Assembly: GCF_910593845.1 (NCBI RefSeq)
Contig: NZ_CAJVAS010000025.1
Span: 1 to 64,000 of the forward strand
Origin: Paenibacillus solanacearum
GTDB lineage: Bacteria > Bacillota > Bacilli > Paenibacillales > NBRC-103111
DNA: 64,000 nucleotides
Direction of reading: 5' to 3'
Positions 42,784-53,715 of this stretch are shown in pieces (the first letter of the stretch is position 1; every line of letters starts with the position of its first letter). Made by a program: the position numbers and the translations under genes. The notes below the pieces were generated by a model, which was given only the letters and a program-made list of their open reading frames with translations, did no database searches and had not been told where the DNA came from.

Positions 42784-44184
42784 ATGCCGCACCAACAAAC
42801 GAACCGCAAGATGGTTACGCTCGGATTGCTCGCCGCGCTATTCATCGGGGCGCTGGACGTCACCGTCGTAAGCACCGCAATGCCACACATCATTAACGAT
42901 CTCAGCGGCCTTAGCCTCGTAAGCTGGGTATTCTCGATCTATACGCTGACGACTTGCGTCGCGACGCCGATCTTCGGCAAATTGACGGATCTGTTCGGTC
43001 GGCGCTCCGTCTTCACGATCGGTCTGATCCTGTTCGTGCTCGGCTCGATTCTATGCGGAGCGGCGCAGTCCATGACCGCCTTGATCTGGTTCCGCGCGCT
43101 GCAGGGGATCGGGGCGGGGGCGCTCACTCCCGTCACGTTCACGATTATCGGCGATTTGTATCCCGGCGAGCAGCGCGGGAAGATGCAGGGCGTCTTCGCC
43201 TCGGTCTGGTCGGTCGCGGGGCTGCTGGGACCGCTGGTCGGCGGCTATTTTGTCGATTATGTCAACTGGCGCTGGATCTTTTACATGAACATTCCGATTG
43301 GGATCGTTTCTTTTTTCCTCGTATTCGTCTTTTTGCGCGAGCAGTTCGAGAAGAAAGCGAAAAGCATCGACTACGGGGGCGCGGCTGCGTTCACGATCGG
43401 CATATCGGCGCTGCTGTACGCGCTGCTGAGCGGCGGGGAGCGCTACCCGTGGACTTCCGCCACAATTCTCGGCTTGTTTGTGGTCGCAGCCGCGGCGCTG
43501 ATCCTTTTCGTCTGGATCGAGAAGCACGCCAAGGAGCCGATGATCCCGTTGTCGATCTTCCGGAACCGCGTCATGAACGTATCGAATATAAGCGGCTTCC
43601 TGGCGTTCAGCGTATCCACCGGAACGTCGATTTACGCGCCGATGTGGATCCAGACGCTGCTTGGCTTCAGCGCCACCGCATCCGGACTGATGGTCATGCC
43701 GATGTCCATCGCCTGGCCGGTCGCCGCTAACTTGGCGGGGCGGTATATGTACCGCATCGGCGCCAAGAAGATCGTCATCTTCGGCGCGCTTGTCGTCCTG
43801 CTCGGCGGAGTGTGGCTGACGGCGCTGACGCTGCAGTCGCCTTACTGGTTTCTCGTCGGCATCCTGACCGTCATCGGGTTCGGCATGGGCTGCGTCTCGA
43901 CGCCGGCCACCGTGCTCGTGCAATCCGTCGTTGGCTGGCAGCAGCGCGGCGTTGCCACCGCCGCCAACTCGCTGATGCGCTCGCTCGGTCAAACCGTCGG
44001 CGTGGCCGTCTTCGGCACGCTGTTCAACAGCTATCTCGTCGAGCACACACCCGCGGAAATCGCAGGGGGCATTCATGCTGTGTTCCTGGCGATCTTCATT
44101 ATCGCCGTGCTGAATACCGTTGCCGTATGCTTCCTTCCGGCGCAGCGCCAAATCGTCGAGATGCAGAAGGCGAATGAAAGCTGA
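42784..44184 (+). CDS. MFS drug:proton antiporter, DHA2 (EmrB/QacA) type
   Basis: 466 residues, 14 predicted membrane spans. Motif A of the family is present between spans 2 and 3 (FGKLTDLFGRRSVF), as is motif C after span 5 (GLLGPLVGGYFVD), with the D1 block LGLLAALFIGALDVTVVSTA. These pumps export lipophilic drugs or, in some cases, metabolites. Own promoter and GGAGG ribosome site. Its placement in the sugar region may be coincidental. Confidence 0.93.
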   Translation: MPHQQTNRKMVTLGLLAALFIGALDVTVVSTAMPHIINDLSGLSLVSWVFSIYTLTTCVATPIFGKLTDLFGRRSVFTIGLILFVLGSILCGAAQSMTALIWFRALQGIGAGALTPVTFTIIGDLYPGEQRGKMQGVFASVWSVAGLLGPLVGGYFVDYVNWRWIFYMNIPIGIVSFFLVFVFLREQFEKKAKSIDYGGAAAFTIGISALLYALLSGGERYPWTSATILGLFVVAAAALILFVWIEKHAKEPMIPLSIFRNRVMNVSNISGFLAFSVSTGTSIYAPMWIQTLLGFSATASGLMVMPMSIAWPVAANLAGRYMYRIGAKKIVIFGALVVLLGGVWLTALTLQSPYWFLVGILTVIGFGMGCVSTPATVLVQSVVGWQQRGVATAANSLMRSLGQTVGVAVFGTLFNSYLVEHTPAEIAGGIHAVFLAIFIIAVLNTVAVCFLPAQRQIVEMQKANES

Positions 44185-44233
44185 AGCGAAGCCCATGGTC
44201 TATTAATCCTATCCATTAAGAAAACCTCAGCAA

Positions 44234-44413
44234 TTACTGTTTTCGGGATAGGAGAGGTCTGAGCTTTTTACGCCTTTGAACGGGTAAATGCCGTTGTTTG
44301 TACTCGCATAAGCGCGCATTTTCTTTCGGTGCGACGACCTCCCGCAGGGTAGCCCCAATTTTATAGACATTGAACTGGCGAATGGTCTGTGAAATAGTGG
44401 AAATCTTGATTCC
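44234..44413 (-). pseudogene. Possible remnant of a foreign gene
   Basis: A 59-codon open frame on the minus strand with no start codon, containing KISTISQTIRQFNVYKIGATL and ending RPLLSRKQ. It looks like the tail of a degraded gene, possibly of a mobile element, beside the AT-rich acetyltransferase gene. Chance is a real alternative at this length. Confidence 0.2.
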
Positions 44414-44458
44414 TTAAAAGTAAACTAAAGTTACTGTTGGTTCGAAGGGATTGGTTCA

Positions 44459-44920
44459 ATGAACATTAATTTCAGAAATGCAATTCCTAAAGATGAAGAT
44501 GAACTGTTTGATTTATCCGCAAAACTTTCAACTAGTTTTAAGTTGAACAAAACGGATTTCACACGAATCTATCATGAAGTTTTGAATAACAAAGATGCAG
44601 ACTTATTCGTTGCAGAGATGGAAACAGGAATAATTGGATATGTATTAGGTTTTCATCACTCCACTTTTTATGCAAATGGAATAATCAGTTGGGTAGAAGA
44701 GTTATTCGTCTTAGAAGATTATAGAGGACAGAGTGTCGGAAAGAATCTTATGGTGCTTATTGAAGAAAAAGCGGCTGACCGTGGTTCAAAGCTGGTTGCA
44801 TTAGCCACAAGAAGAGCAAGTGATTTCTATAAAGCCATTGGATATGATGAATCCGCTGTATATTTCAAAAAAACCTTACCGAGAGCTGACGAAGCGGGGT
44901 ACGATAGCATAATGACATAA
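44459..44920 (+). CDS. GNAT family N-acetyltransferase, AT-rich
   Basis: 153 residues. Standard GNAT elements: DLFVAEMETGIIGYVLGF (beta 2-3) and the acetyl-CoA loop VLEDYRGQSVGKNLMVLIEE. The sequence ends with a typical YKAIGYDESAVYFKK block. Codon use is strikingly AT-rich (AAA, GAA, ATT, TTA) compared with all neighbours except part of the next gene, which suggests recent acquisition. AAGGGA lies about 8 nt before the ATG. Substrate unknown. Confidence 0.88.
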   Translation: MNINFRNAIPKDEDELFDLSAKLSTSFKLNKTDFTRIYHEVLNNKDADLFVAEMETGIIGYVLGFHHSTFYANGIISWVEELFVLEDYRGQSVGKNLMVLIEEKAADRGSKLVALATRRASDFYKAIGYDESAVYFKKTLPRADEAGYDSIMT

Positions 44921-44965
44921 AAGGCTATCCCCAAAAGGATAGCCTTACAACGATTACACCAGTTG

Positions 44966-46066
44966 CTAAAGGCTTTGGTTCATTAATTCTGACTCCACCT
45001 GAAGTCGTAGTTCCTCAACAATTGAAAAATTCGTTGCAGCCGTATAAAAGGATTTAATCTTTGAATCGATGGCTTCAGCTACCGCCAAATATGAGGTGGC
45101 TTCCTTCATTTTTGCCGAATATCGTTCTTTAATTGCGGCAATTTCAGCTGCATAGGTTTCATCCGTCCCTGGGCTCATGGTGCGTTCATACATATCCAAG
45201 ATCTCATCTCCGTCCCGATCCGGGAAGTATTCATGAGGGGCGGTGCTGTCGAAAATGGCTGTGCTCAGCTTCGGGAAGATCAGCATATCTAGGCTGTTTG
45301 GATCAAAACCGCAATGATACACTTGAACCTCGATGCCTTGCTTCTCGGTCGCAGCAGCAAGCTTTTTCAGAAGCGTGGATTTACCGGATCCCGGTCTTCC
45401 TTTGATAAAAATCCGCCTGTTCAACGAAGCTGTCAAGCGTTGAATAAAATCAAACGCTCCCTTCGGAGTCGCTGCCCCGAAAAACAAGTGACGTCCAACG
45501 GTGGGTGTCCCGGTTTCATGACCAACGTACAATTCCTGAATCAGTTCCTGAGTGAGTTGGTCTGCCTTATCGAAGTCCATGCTTTCGATATAAAATTTTT
45601 CCCATTCGTCATGAATCCGTAAGGCGGTAGCAAAGGATTCATAGGCTTTGGAATAAGCATCGATAAGCTCTCCTTTGAGCTCATCAATCATTCCAAGAGT
45701 CTCCGTGGAAACACCTCTGTTATCAAGCGCCGCTCCAAAATCGAACTCAATGGTTGCACCTGGGCCGTCCTCTATGATCCACTCACAAGCTTGCCTGTCG
45801 ACAATACCAACCTTTAATTCGGTTGCTATCATGCCGTCCAGTTCATCCGGTCGAAGCGGGGAATGGAAGCATTGCACGTGCTGCCCTCTGTCCGTCAGAC
45901 TGTCCGCCAATCTGCGAATAATTGTGGATTTACCTGTTCCAGGTGGGCCTGTTAGGACGAGAATCTTATCAAGCCCTTGGAAAGCCGATTTATACAAAAA
46001 ATGAGCTCCGTGTGCTGTGTTGCCGCGGGCAAAATAGTGGGATACATTTTCAATCAACCTGAACAC
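44966..46066 (-). CDS. Double P-loop ATPase of the PRK06851 family
   Basis: 366 residues with two nucleotide-binding halves, each with a Walker A motif: GPPGTGKST (residues 40-48) and GRPGSGKST in the second half (about residue 222). No membrane or DNA-binding segment. Proteins with this duplicated layout are widespread in Firmicutes and remain functionally uncharacterised. Base composition is less GC-rich than the surrounding genes. An AAAAGGAGTG ribosome site precedes the ATG. Confidence 0.8.
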   Translation of the reverse strand: MFRLIENVSHYFARGNTAHGAHFLYKSAFQGLDKILVLTGPPGTGKSTIIRRLADSLTDRGQHVQCFHSPLRPDELDGMIATELKVGIVDRQACEWIIEDGPGATIEFDFGAALDNRGVSTETLGMIDELKGELIDAYSKAYESFATALRIHDEWEKFYIESMDFDKADQLTQELIQELYVGHETGTPTVGRHLFFGAATPKGAFDFIQRLTASLNRRIFIKGRPGSGKSTLLKKLAAATEKQGIEVQVYHCGFDPNSLDMLIFPKLSTAIFDSTAPHEYFPDRDGDEILDMYERTMSPGTDETYAAEIAAIKERYSAKMKEATSYLAVAEAIDSKIKSFYTAATNFSIVEELRLQVESELMNQSL

Positions 46067-46443
46067 TCCTTTTCGCGCTTATCCTGTACCCTGAATCGGC
46101 AGGGGCATAAGCGCATACGGGATAGATGCCTATGGTTCAACTTATTCCGGTGGGCGCACAGAGGTGTTTATAATTTTGAATAAACTAAGGGCAGTCGTGT
46201 GAAAATCAGTTGAACAATCGGTGACGATGCATTATATTTTAATTAATCAAATTGATTTATAAACTAAATGAAGGAGGTGGGGCGCAAAAGGAACGCAGAC
46301 GTCAAGCCATGCGTGCGTATGGGCACTGCGCTGCGGCCTGTGTATCCCACGCGCTAGCGTGGACGGCTCAGTTTGTTTTGAAAGCGATTACGTAATGAGA
46401 AATTCGTATTTTGCAACGAACGATTGAAGAGAGAGGTGAACTC
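46067..46443 (+). promoter_or_regulatory. Leader region of the phosphodiester glycosidase gene
   Basis: Contents of this 377-bp gap: an AT-rich promoter-like part (TTATATTTTAATTAATCAAA around 46232-46251), a strong ribosome-site-like AGGAGGTGGGG at 46271-46281 with no start codon at normal distance after it, a possible 42-codon frame 46267-46395 with Cys-rich middle, a hairpin CCACGC-GCTA-GCGTGG (46347-46362), and a cre-like site at 46379-46392. No known riboswitch was recognised. Confidence 0.4.
46379..46392 (+). promoter_or_regulatory. Possible cre site (CcpA)
   Basis: TGAAAGCGATTACG agrees with TGWNANCGNTNNCA at all fixed positions except the last. It lies 51 nt upstream of the glycosidase start. 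Catabolite repression of a glycan-degrading enzyme is plausible; a LacI-family operator is the alternative. Confidence 0.45.
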
Positions 46444-49400
46444 ATGTTCATGTTGAACGTACCACGAATCGCCGCATGGCGTCTTGGTATTGCGATGCTT
46501 GCAGGACTATGCGTACTGTCTCTGCCTGTTCCGTTCGCCGCAGCTTCCGGCGCTTCACCGGTCTGGCAGACGTCGGAAGAGCACGGGTATGCGGTTTCTC
46601 CGGGCGTCAACCACATGACCCGTACCTTGACGGGGGGCGGGCTTCGCGAGTCCGTCCAGATGCTGGAGGTGGATCCGGCGAATCCGTACGTTCGTCTGGA
46701 GGCCGTTTCTTCTCACGGCGAAGTATCGGGCCACGAGACGGTATACGGTATGCTGCAGCAGCTGGAAGAAGCGGGGAAACGTCCGGTTGCGGGAGTGAAC
46801 GGAGATTTCTTCAGCACGGTCGGCGTGCCGTCGGGTCTGATGATCGCTAACGGCGAATTGGTAAGCGCTCCTTCCACAAGCAAGATTGCGATGGCCATCA
46901 TGCCCGATCATACGATTAAAATGGAAGAAAGCGTGACGATGACGTCCAAGCTGACCAAGGATAACGGGGAGTCACTGACGCTGACCATGATCAACCGGAC
47001 GCGCGTCGAATCGCATACGAACCACGCCTTTCTGTACAATTGGCGATTCGGCGCAAGCACCCGCACGCCGTCCGGCGGCGTGGAGGTTGTCGTGAAAGCC
47101 GACGATCCCGGATACAAGCTTATTGCGGGGCAGCCGGTCAGCGGTACCGTCCTGTCGATCAACGAAACGTCGGACACGCCGATTGAAGACGGAACTTACA
47201 TACTCTCGGCGACGGGCAGCAAGGCGGACTGGATTCGGCAGAAGCTGGCGGAAGGCACGAGACTCCGGCTGGACATCGCCTTCAGCAAAGGGTTCGGCGG
47301 CGCGGAGCAGGTGATATCGGGAAATTCTACGCTCGGCTACGTGCTGCTTAAGAACGGTGCGGTTCCAGCGGCGCTGCTGGACACCGCGGATCCGAATATG
47401 ACGGAACGCCACCCCCGCACGATGGTTGCCGCCAAGCAAGGGAAGCTGTATCTGGTCGCCGTCGACGGGCGCCAGCCGGGGTACTCCGACGGCATGACAC
47501 TGGCGGAAGGGGCTTATTACTTGCAAAGCCTCGGGATGGAGAATGCCCTCAATATCGACGGGGGAGGATCTACAACGTACTATGTGCGGGAGCCAGGCGA
47601 TTCGGGCGTCAGCCTGCAGAATCGTCCGTCCGACGGACATGACCGGGCCGTCGGTAATGCGCTGGCCGTCTTGTCGACGGCGCCGTCCTCCGCGCTTCAC
47701 CAGCTTGTTGCGTTCCCGGATTCTCCGGTGAAGGTGCTGGCCGGCAGCAAGCTGCCGTTTCGCATCAAAGGACAGGACGCGTATGGGAACGGCGTCCCGG
47801 TTCGGGCGGAAGAGCTGAGCTGGTCGGTGCAAGGGGCGATCGGTATGGTAACCGGCTCCGGTGTATTCACGGCGGCCGGCAATCCCGGGACGGGCAAGGT
47901 TGTCATCCGAAGCGGCGATGTCGTGAAGGACGTGGACATTCAAATTACCGACCGCGTGAACACGCTGTCGCTGACGCCGAGCCCGGCCGTCATCGAGCCT
48001 GGAGTGTCTTTCCGGTTCGAAGCTGCGGCAGCTGATGCGGAAGGCCGGGCCGTATGGGTTTCCCCGGACCGGATCGAATGGACGGTAGAAGGCGCAATCG
48101 GAACATTGCGGCCGGATGGCACGCTGGATGCGATCAACGGGTCCGCGGACGGCAAAGTGATCGCGCGGATCGGCAGCGTCGCCGCGCAGGCGATCGTTCA
48201 AGTCGGCAAGCAGCCCCAGATGATCGAGCCGTTCGAGAGTGCAAGCGGCATGCAGATCAGCAGCTCCAATGCGATAGCGGGATCCGTCACGATGACCGCG
48301 GTCGCGCGGCCGAATCCGGTGCGGTACGGGACGAAGTCATTGAAGCTTACCTACGATTTCACCGGGAAAAAAGGCAGCTCGAACGCCTACGTGAATTTCC
48401 TCGATTCCACCGGCGCGGCCGGCCGCGAAATCGAAGGCAAGCCTTACCGGATCGGCTTATGGGTATATGGGGATTCGAACCGCCATATGCTGCGCCTGGG
48501 CGTTGCCGACGGCGCGGGAACGAACCGGATCTTCAACCTGACCGAGCCGGGAGGACTGGATTGGAGCGGCTGGAAGTATGTTGCCGTGGAAGTGCCCGCG
48601 AATACGATCTATCCGCTGAAAGTGCGCTATATCGTCGTGAACGAAACCGACGAGACGAACAAAGGCAGCGGCGTGGTGTACTACGATAATTTGCGGGCGG
48701 AGTATATGGATCTCGGCGAAGATGTGGACGGACCTTCATTCGAGCAGCCGCTTCCGGCGCCGGATTCGGAGGTGCGCTCGCTGCGGCCGGTCATTGCGAT
48801 CGGCGTCAAGGATGCCGGCAGCGGCGTCGACCCTGCCTCGATTGCTGTCACTGTCGACGGTACGGCGCTGGAGCATACGTATGACGCGACCGCAGGCATC
48901 ATTCACGCCGTTCCCGCAGCGGACTTGGCGGAAGGACGGCACGAGGTGAAGGTGGAGGCGGCCGATGCTGCCGGAACGTATGCAGTTCCTCCGGCAGTGT
49001 GGAGCTTCCGCGTGAAAGCTCCGGATACCGATCCTCCGAGCTGGCCCGGAGGATCGGGCCTTACGGTGACGGACGCCACGTACCATTCCCTTCAGCTCAG
49101 CTGGAACGCGGCGGCGGACAACGAAGGCGTGCAGCAGTACCGCGTGCTCCTGAACGGGATCTCGGTCGGAACGGTGACCGCTTCCGCCTATGGCCCGCTC
49201 GTATGGAAGGCGGAAGGCTTGACCGGGAACACCGTGTACCGGTTCCAGATCGAAGCTTCCGACGCTGCAGGGAACAGCTCGCGCACGGAGGTGCTCGAAG
49301 CGCTAACGGCTAAAGACGCCGCCGCACCGGGCATGCCTGCCCATGTGCGTGTCACGGCGCTAAGCGGCCATGAGCTGTTGATTTCGTTTGCGGTGCCGGC

Positions 49401-49644
49401 AGACCCGGATTATGCCGGCATGCGGATTGACGTTGTACGGAAAGGCGAAGCTGGCGGCAGGGAGGGAGCGGGTGAAGCGCTGTTCGCTCCGGCCGGCACG
49501 ACCGCCGTTCGTACGGGAGAGCTGATGCACGGCCAGTATGAAGTGATCGTGCAGGCGCAGGATACGAGCGGCAATGTTTCCGCTGCGGTCACGGTGAAAG
49601 CGAAGCTGAACGAGGGAGTCGGTAAAGGAAAGAACGAGCCGTAA
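46444..49644 (+). CDS. Secreted phosphodiester glycosidase (NAGPA domain), multidomain
   Basis: 1066 residues. Signal peptide (about 1-35), phosphodiester glycosidase domain (about 70-405) with GVNGDFFSTVG near residue 117 and NIDGGGSTTY near 370, two Big-like domains (about 410-590), a beta-sandwich resembling a carbohydrate-binding module (about 595-755), an Ig-like domain and an FN3 domain (about 860-960), then a last Ig-like part. The NAGPA family hydrolyses sugar-1-phosphodiester bonds, as in GlcNAc-1-P-6-Man uncovering. AGAGAGGTGA precedes ATG 46444. No sortase signal or S-layer repeats, so it is probably released. Confidence 0.88.
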   Translation: MFMLNVPRIAAWRLGIAMLAGLCVLSLPVPFAAASGASPVWQTSEEHGYAVSPGVNHMTRTLTGGGLRESVQMLEVDPANPYVRLEAVSSHGEVSGHETVYGMLQQLEEAGKRPVAGVNGDFFSTVGVPSGLMIANGELVSAPSTSKIAMAIMPDHTIKMEESVTMTSKLTKDNGESLTLTMINRTRVESHTNHAFLYNWRFGASTRTPSGGVEVVVKADDPGYKLIAGQPVSGTVLSINETSDTPIEDGTYILSATGSKADWIRQKLAEGTRLRLDIAFSKGFGGAEQVISGNSTLGYVLLKNGAVPAALLDTADPNMTERHPRTMVAAKQGKLYLVAVDGRQPGYSDGMTLAEGAYYLQSLGMENALNIDGGGSTTYYVREPGDSGVSLQNRPSDGHDRAVGNALAVLSTAPSSALHQLVAFPDSPVKVLAGSKLPFRIKGQDAYGNGVPVRAEELSWSVQGAIGMVTGSGVFTAAGNPGTGKVVIRSGDVVKDVDIQITDRVNTLSLTPSPAVIEPGVSFRFEAAAADAEGRAVWVSPDRIEWTVEGAIGTLRPDGTLDAINGSADGKVIARIGSVAAQAIVQVGKQPQMIEPFESASGMQISSSNAIAGSVTMTAVARPNPVRYGTKSLKLTYDFTGKKGSSNAYVNFLDSTGAAGREIEGKPYRIGLWVYGDSNRHMLRLGVADGAGTNRIFNLTEPGGLDWSGWKYVAVEVPANTIYPLKVRYIVVNETDETNKGSGVVYYDNLRAEYMDLGEDVDGPSFEQPLPAPDSEVRSLRPVIAIGVKDAGSGVDPASIAVTVDGTALEHTYDATAGIIHAVPAADLAEGRHEVKVEAADAAGTYAVPPAVWSFRVKAPDTDPPSWPGGSGLTVTDATYHSLQLSWNAAADNEGVQQYRVLLNGISVGTVTASAYGPLVWKAEGLTGNTVYRFQIEASDAAGNSSRTEVLEALTAKDAAAPGMPAHVRVTALSGHELLISFAVPADPDYAGMRIDVVRKGEAGGREGAGEALFAPAGTTAVRTGELMHGQYEVIVQAQDTSGNVSAAVTVKAKLNEGVGKGKNEP

Positions 49645-49839
49645 ACAGCACAAGCGATGTCGGGAGCCGCATATTCGAGACGGATCCGATAGACGCAATG
49701 AAACATGCTTCAGACACGCTTAAATAAATATATCCGGATCACGTGCTGGGGAGCTGCACAGCGTTCCGTCGAACCCCACGCGGAGCGACGGAGGCATGCA
49801 AGGGATGAAGCTCATGCGCGGCTTGGCGTAAGTATGAAG

Positions 49840-49876
49840 TAAAAGAGTCTGTACCTCGACGGTACAGACTCTTTTT
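49840..49876 (+). terminator. Strong bidirectional terminator
   Basis: AAAAGAGTCTGTACC-TCGAC-GGTACAGACTCTTTTT: a perfect stem of about 15 bp with A and T tracts on both sides, able to stop transcription from both directions. Confidence 0.9.
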
Positions 49877-49962
49877 GCTCGAAAATCATTCGACTGGTCC
49901 CCTAAATAATGCGGATGATCGAACGAAACATGGAAGCAACCGCCAACCGTCACAATAACGAA

Positions 49963-49999
49963 GCGGCCTACGTCTGACGGAATTCCAGACGCAGGCCGC
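49963..49999 (-). terminator. Hairpin after the 49-residue protein
   Basis: GCGGCCTACGTCTG (49963-49976) and CAGACGCAGGCCGC (49986-49999) pair nearly perfectly. On the minus strand it is followed by TTCGTTATTGT, a weak T tract, about 95 nt after the small gene. Confidence 0.5.
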
Positions 50000-50093
50000 T
50001 TGCCGATGGATGATGCATTTGCGGGTAAACGGTTTCCCCGATAGTCCGCGCTCATCGGACTGGAACGGGAATGCTTATCTATCGCCTTCGCGG

Positions 50094-50243
50094 TTAAGGC
50101 TCGTCGATATATTCGTCCTGGTCCGCGAACCGGTCGGCTGGCGCATCGGCCTGACCGAGATTCACATTGGCGCAAGCGTCACTGGTCAGCGCGGTTTCTT
50201 CCTGTTCCTGCCGATCCGCTTGCTTGTCGTTGTATTTCGCCAT
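50094..50243 (-). CDS. Small acidic protein of unknown function
   Basis: 49 residues (MAKYNDKQADRQEQEE ... FADQDEYIDEP), hydrophilic and acidic. AAAGGAGG lies 6 nt before the ATG on the minus strand, a near-perfect ribosome site. It shares the MAK start and disordered composition of the small protein at 18922. No recognised domain. Confidence 0.65.
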   Translation of the reverse strand: MAKYNDKQADRQEQEETALTSDACANVNLGQADAPADRFADQDEYIDEP

Positions 50244-50286
50244 GGAAGCAACCTCCTTTCGATTGGATAGCATTCCCCATTGTCGG

Positions 50287-51183
50287 TCATTTCAGCCCCG
50301 TTACGCCCAAATATTGCCGAATAAAAACTTTGGTTGCCGAGGAGAGCAGCCGGTTTTTCAAAAAGGCAACGCCGATCTTGCGGGACGGAATCGGTTCGTC
50401 GAGGCGAATTTCTCGGAGCTTGCCGGCATCAAGCTCATTTTGCACGAATTGCCGCGTCACGAACGATACGCCAAGCCCGGCCTTGGCGAATTCGATCAGC
50501 AGATCGACGCTGGCCAGCTCGATTTCCGGCTCGAGCAGCACCCCGTGCGATCGGGCGAAGTTCTCGATAAATTGGCGCGAGCTGCTTGTTTTCGTAAACA
50601 GGATGAGCGGGTGGGCAGCCAGCTCGGCCAAGGGGAGCGCCTCTTCGGCCAGATGGAAGAAGCGCGGCCCCGCAACGAACCGGTCCTGCACCTCGATCGT
50701 TTCCATGACGACGAGGGCGGGATCATCGACCGGCAGGCGAACGATACCGAAATCGATGCGGTCCTCCTTGATCAGCCGAATGATCTCGGGCGTTGTCCCG
50801 TGCGCCACGTCAATGCGCAGCCGCGGATGCTCGCTGCAAAACCGGCCGAGATGCGGCAGCAAATAATATTTGCACAGCGAATCGCTGCTGCCCAGCCGCA
50901 GCTCGCCGCGCATCAGCTGGTGCCTTTCCGCGATATGCCGCTCGGCGGTCTCGATGGAGCGGAACGCTTTGTCCACCTGATCCATGAGCAGCCTGCCTTC
51001 CTCCGTCAGCTTGACCCCCTTGGAGCCGCGATGAAACAATGCGACGCCCAGCTCCGTTTCCAGCTGCTTGATCGCATGGCTGACGCTGGGCTGGGTGATG
51101 TACAGCCGCTCCGCCGCGCGGGACAAGTTGAGTTCTTTGGCTGTCCAGTAGAAGACACGGTACAGCTCCAAATTTTGAATCAT
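50287..51183 (-). CDS. LysR family transcriptional regulator
   Basis: 298 residues. N-terminal winged helix (LNLSRAAERLYITQPSVSHAIKQLETELGVALF), then the periplasmic-binding-like effector domain (GELRLGSSDSLCKYYLLPHL ... GLGVSFVTRQFV), the CysB/CysL-type layout. ATG 51183 has GGGAG 7 nt upstream; an in-frame ATG 18 codons earlier lacks one. Divergent from the transketolase gene, which it may regulate. The ligand is unknown. Confidence 0.92.
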   Translation of the reverse strand: MIQNLELYRVFYWTAKELNLSRAAERLYITQPSVSHAIKQLETELGVALFHRGSKGVKLTEEGRLLMDQVDKAFRSIETAERHIAERHQLMRGELRLGSSDSLCKYYLLPHLGRFCSEHPRLRIDVAHGTTPEIIRLIKEDRIDFGIVRLPVDDPALVVMETIEVQDRFVAGPRFFHLAEEALPLAELAAHPLILFTKTSSSRQFIENFARSHGVLLEPEIELASVDLLIEFAKAGLGVSFVTRQFVQNELDAGKLREIRLDEPIPSRKIGVAFLKNRLLSSATKVFIRQYLGVTGLK

Positions 51184-51313
51184 GGTATTACTCCCATCTA
51201 TATCAGATATGTGAATTATCGATTTCATAAATACCATCTTCGTCTATTATAATCGGTCGTAGAGCAAATGAACATCTGCAGCGAACCTGCGGAAAGTTGA
51301 AGGAGGAGTTCAA

Positions 51314-53347
<2,034 letters not shown>

Positions 53348-53407
53348 GAGGAACCTCTCGCGCATATGCTAGATTAACAGCGACTACATTGAAAATGAGA
53401 GATTGCC

Positions 53408-53635
53408 ATGGAGCGAAATTGGTTTACCGAATTGCTGCTGGATTTGTTCAAAATCGTATTATTTCAACTGTATATTATTGTGTTCAAGCATGCCCCGTGG
53501 ATTCGTCTGCCCATGGTGAAGGAGATCATGCTGCTCTATTCGCTCGTCTTCTTCGGCATCTTTTTTGCCTCGCTTTGCTCGCCCTTCGGGGCGGCCAAGT
53601 CTGCGAAATCCGGCATGCGCCGGGAAGCGGCTTGA
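53408..53635 (+). CDS. Small membrane protein of unknown function
   Basis: 75 residues with two hydrophobic segments (about 8-25 and 40-57) and a basic C-terminus (AAKSAKSGMRREAA). The ribosome site is weak (GAGAG). A strong terminator follows. I do not recognise the family. Confidence 0.55.
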   Translation: MERNWFTELLLDLFKIVLFQLYIIVFKHAPWIRLPMVKEIMLLYSLVFFGIFFASLCSPFGAAKSAKSGMRREAA

Positions 53636-53672
53636 CGAGGGGAGCGGAATCGTCACATGCGTACACAGCAAG

Positions 53673-53701
53673 AAAGACAGCCTCGCGAGGCTGTCTTTTT
53701 T
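53673..53701 (+). terminator. Terminator between convergent small genes
   Basis: AAAGACAGCCTCGCGAGGCTGTCTTTTTT, a perfect self-complementary hairpin working on both strands. Confidence 0.9.
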
Positions 53702-53715
53702 GCTGTTCCTTATGA

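Larger units (their letters stand above)
49645..50093. other. Intergenic gap with two hairpins
   Basis: 449 bp between the glycosidase gene and a small minus-strand gene. It contains the terminator at 49840-49876 and the hairpin at 49963-49999. I see no other gene with a credible ribosome site. Confidence 0.5.

Noticed and set aside
44185..44458. Intact insertion sequence beside the AT-rich gene
   Set aside because: I see no terminal inverted repeats, target duplication or transposase motif, only a 59-codon start-less frame.
46260..46365. Cyclic-di-GMP riboswitch before the glycosidase gene
   Set aside because: GGGGCGCAAAAGG resembles part of the GEMM motif but the upstream CAGGGCAAACC element and the tetraloop-receptor arrangement are missing.
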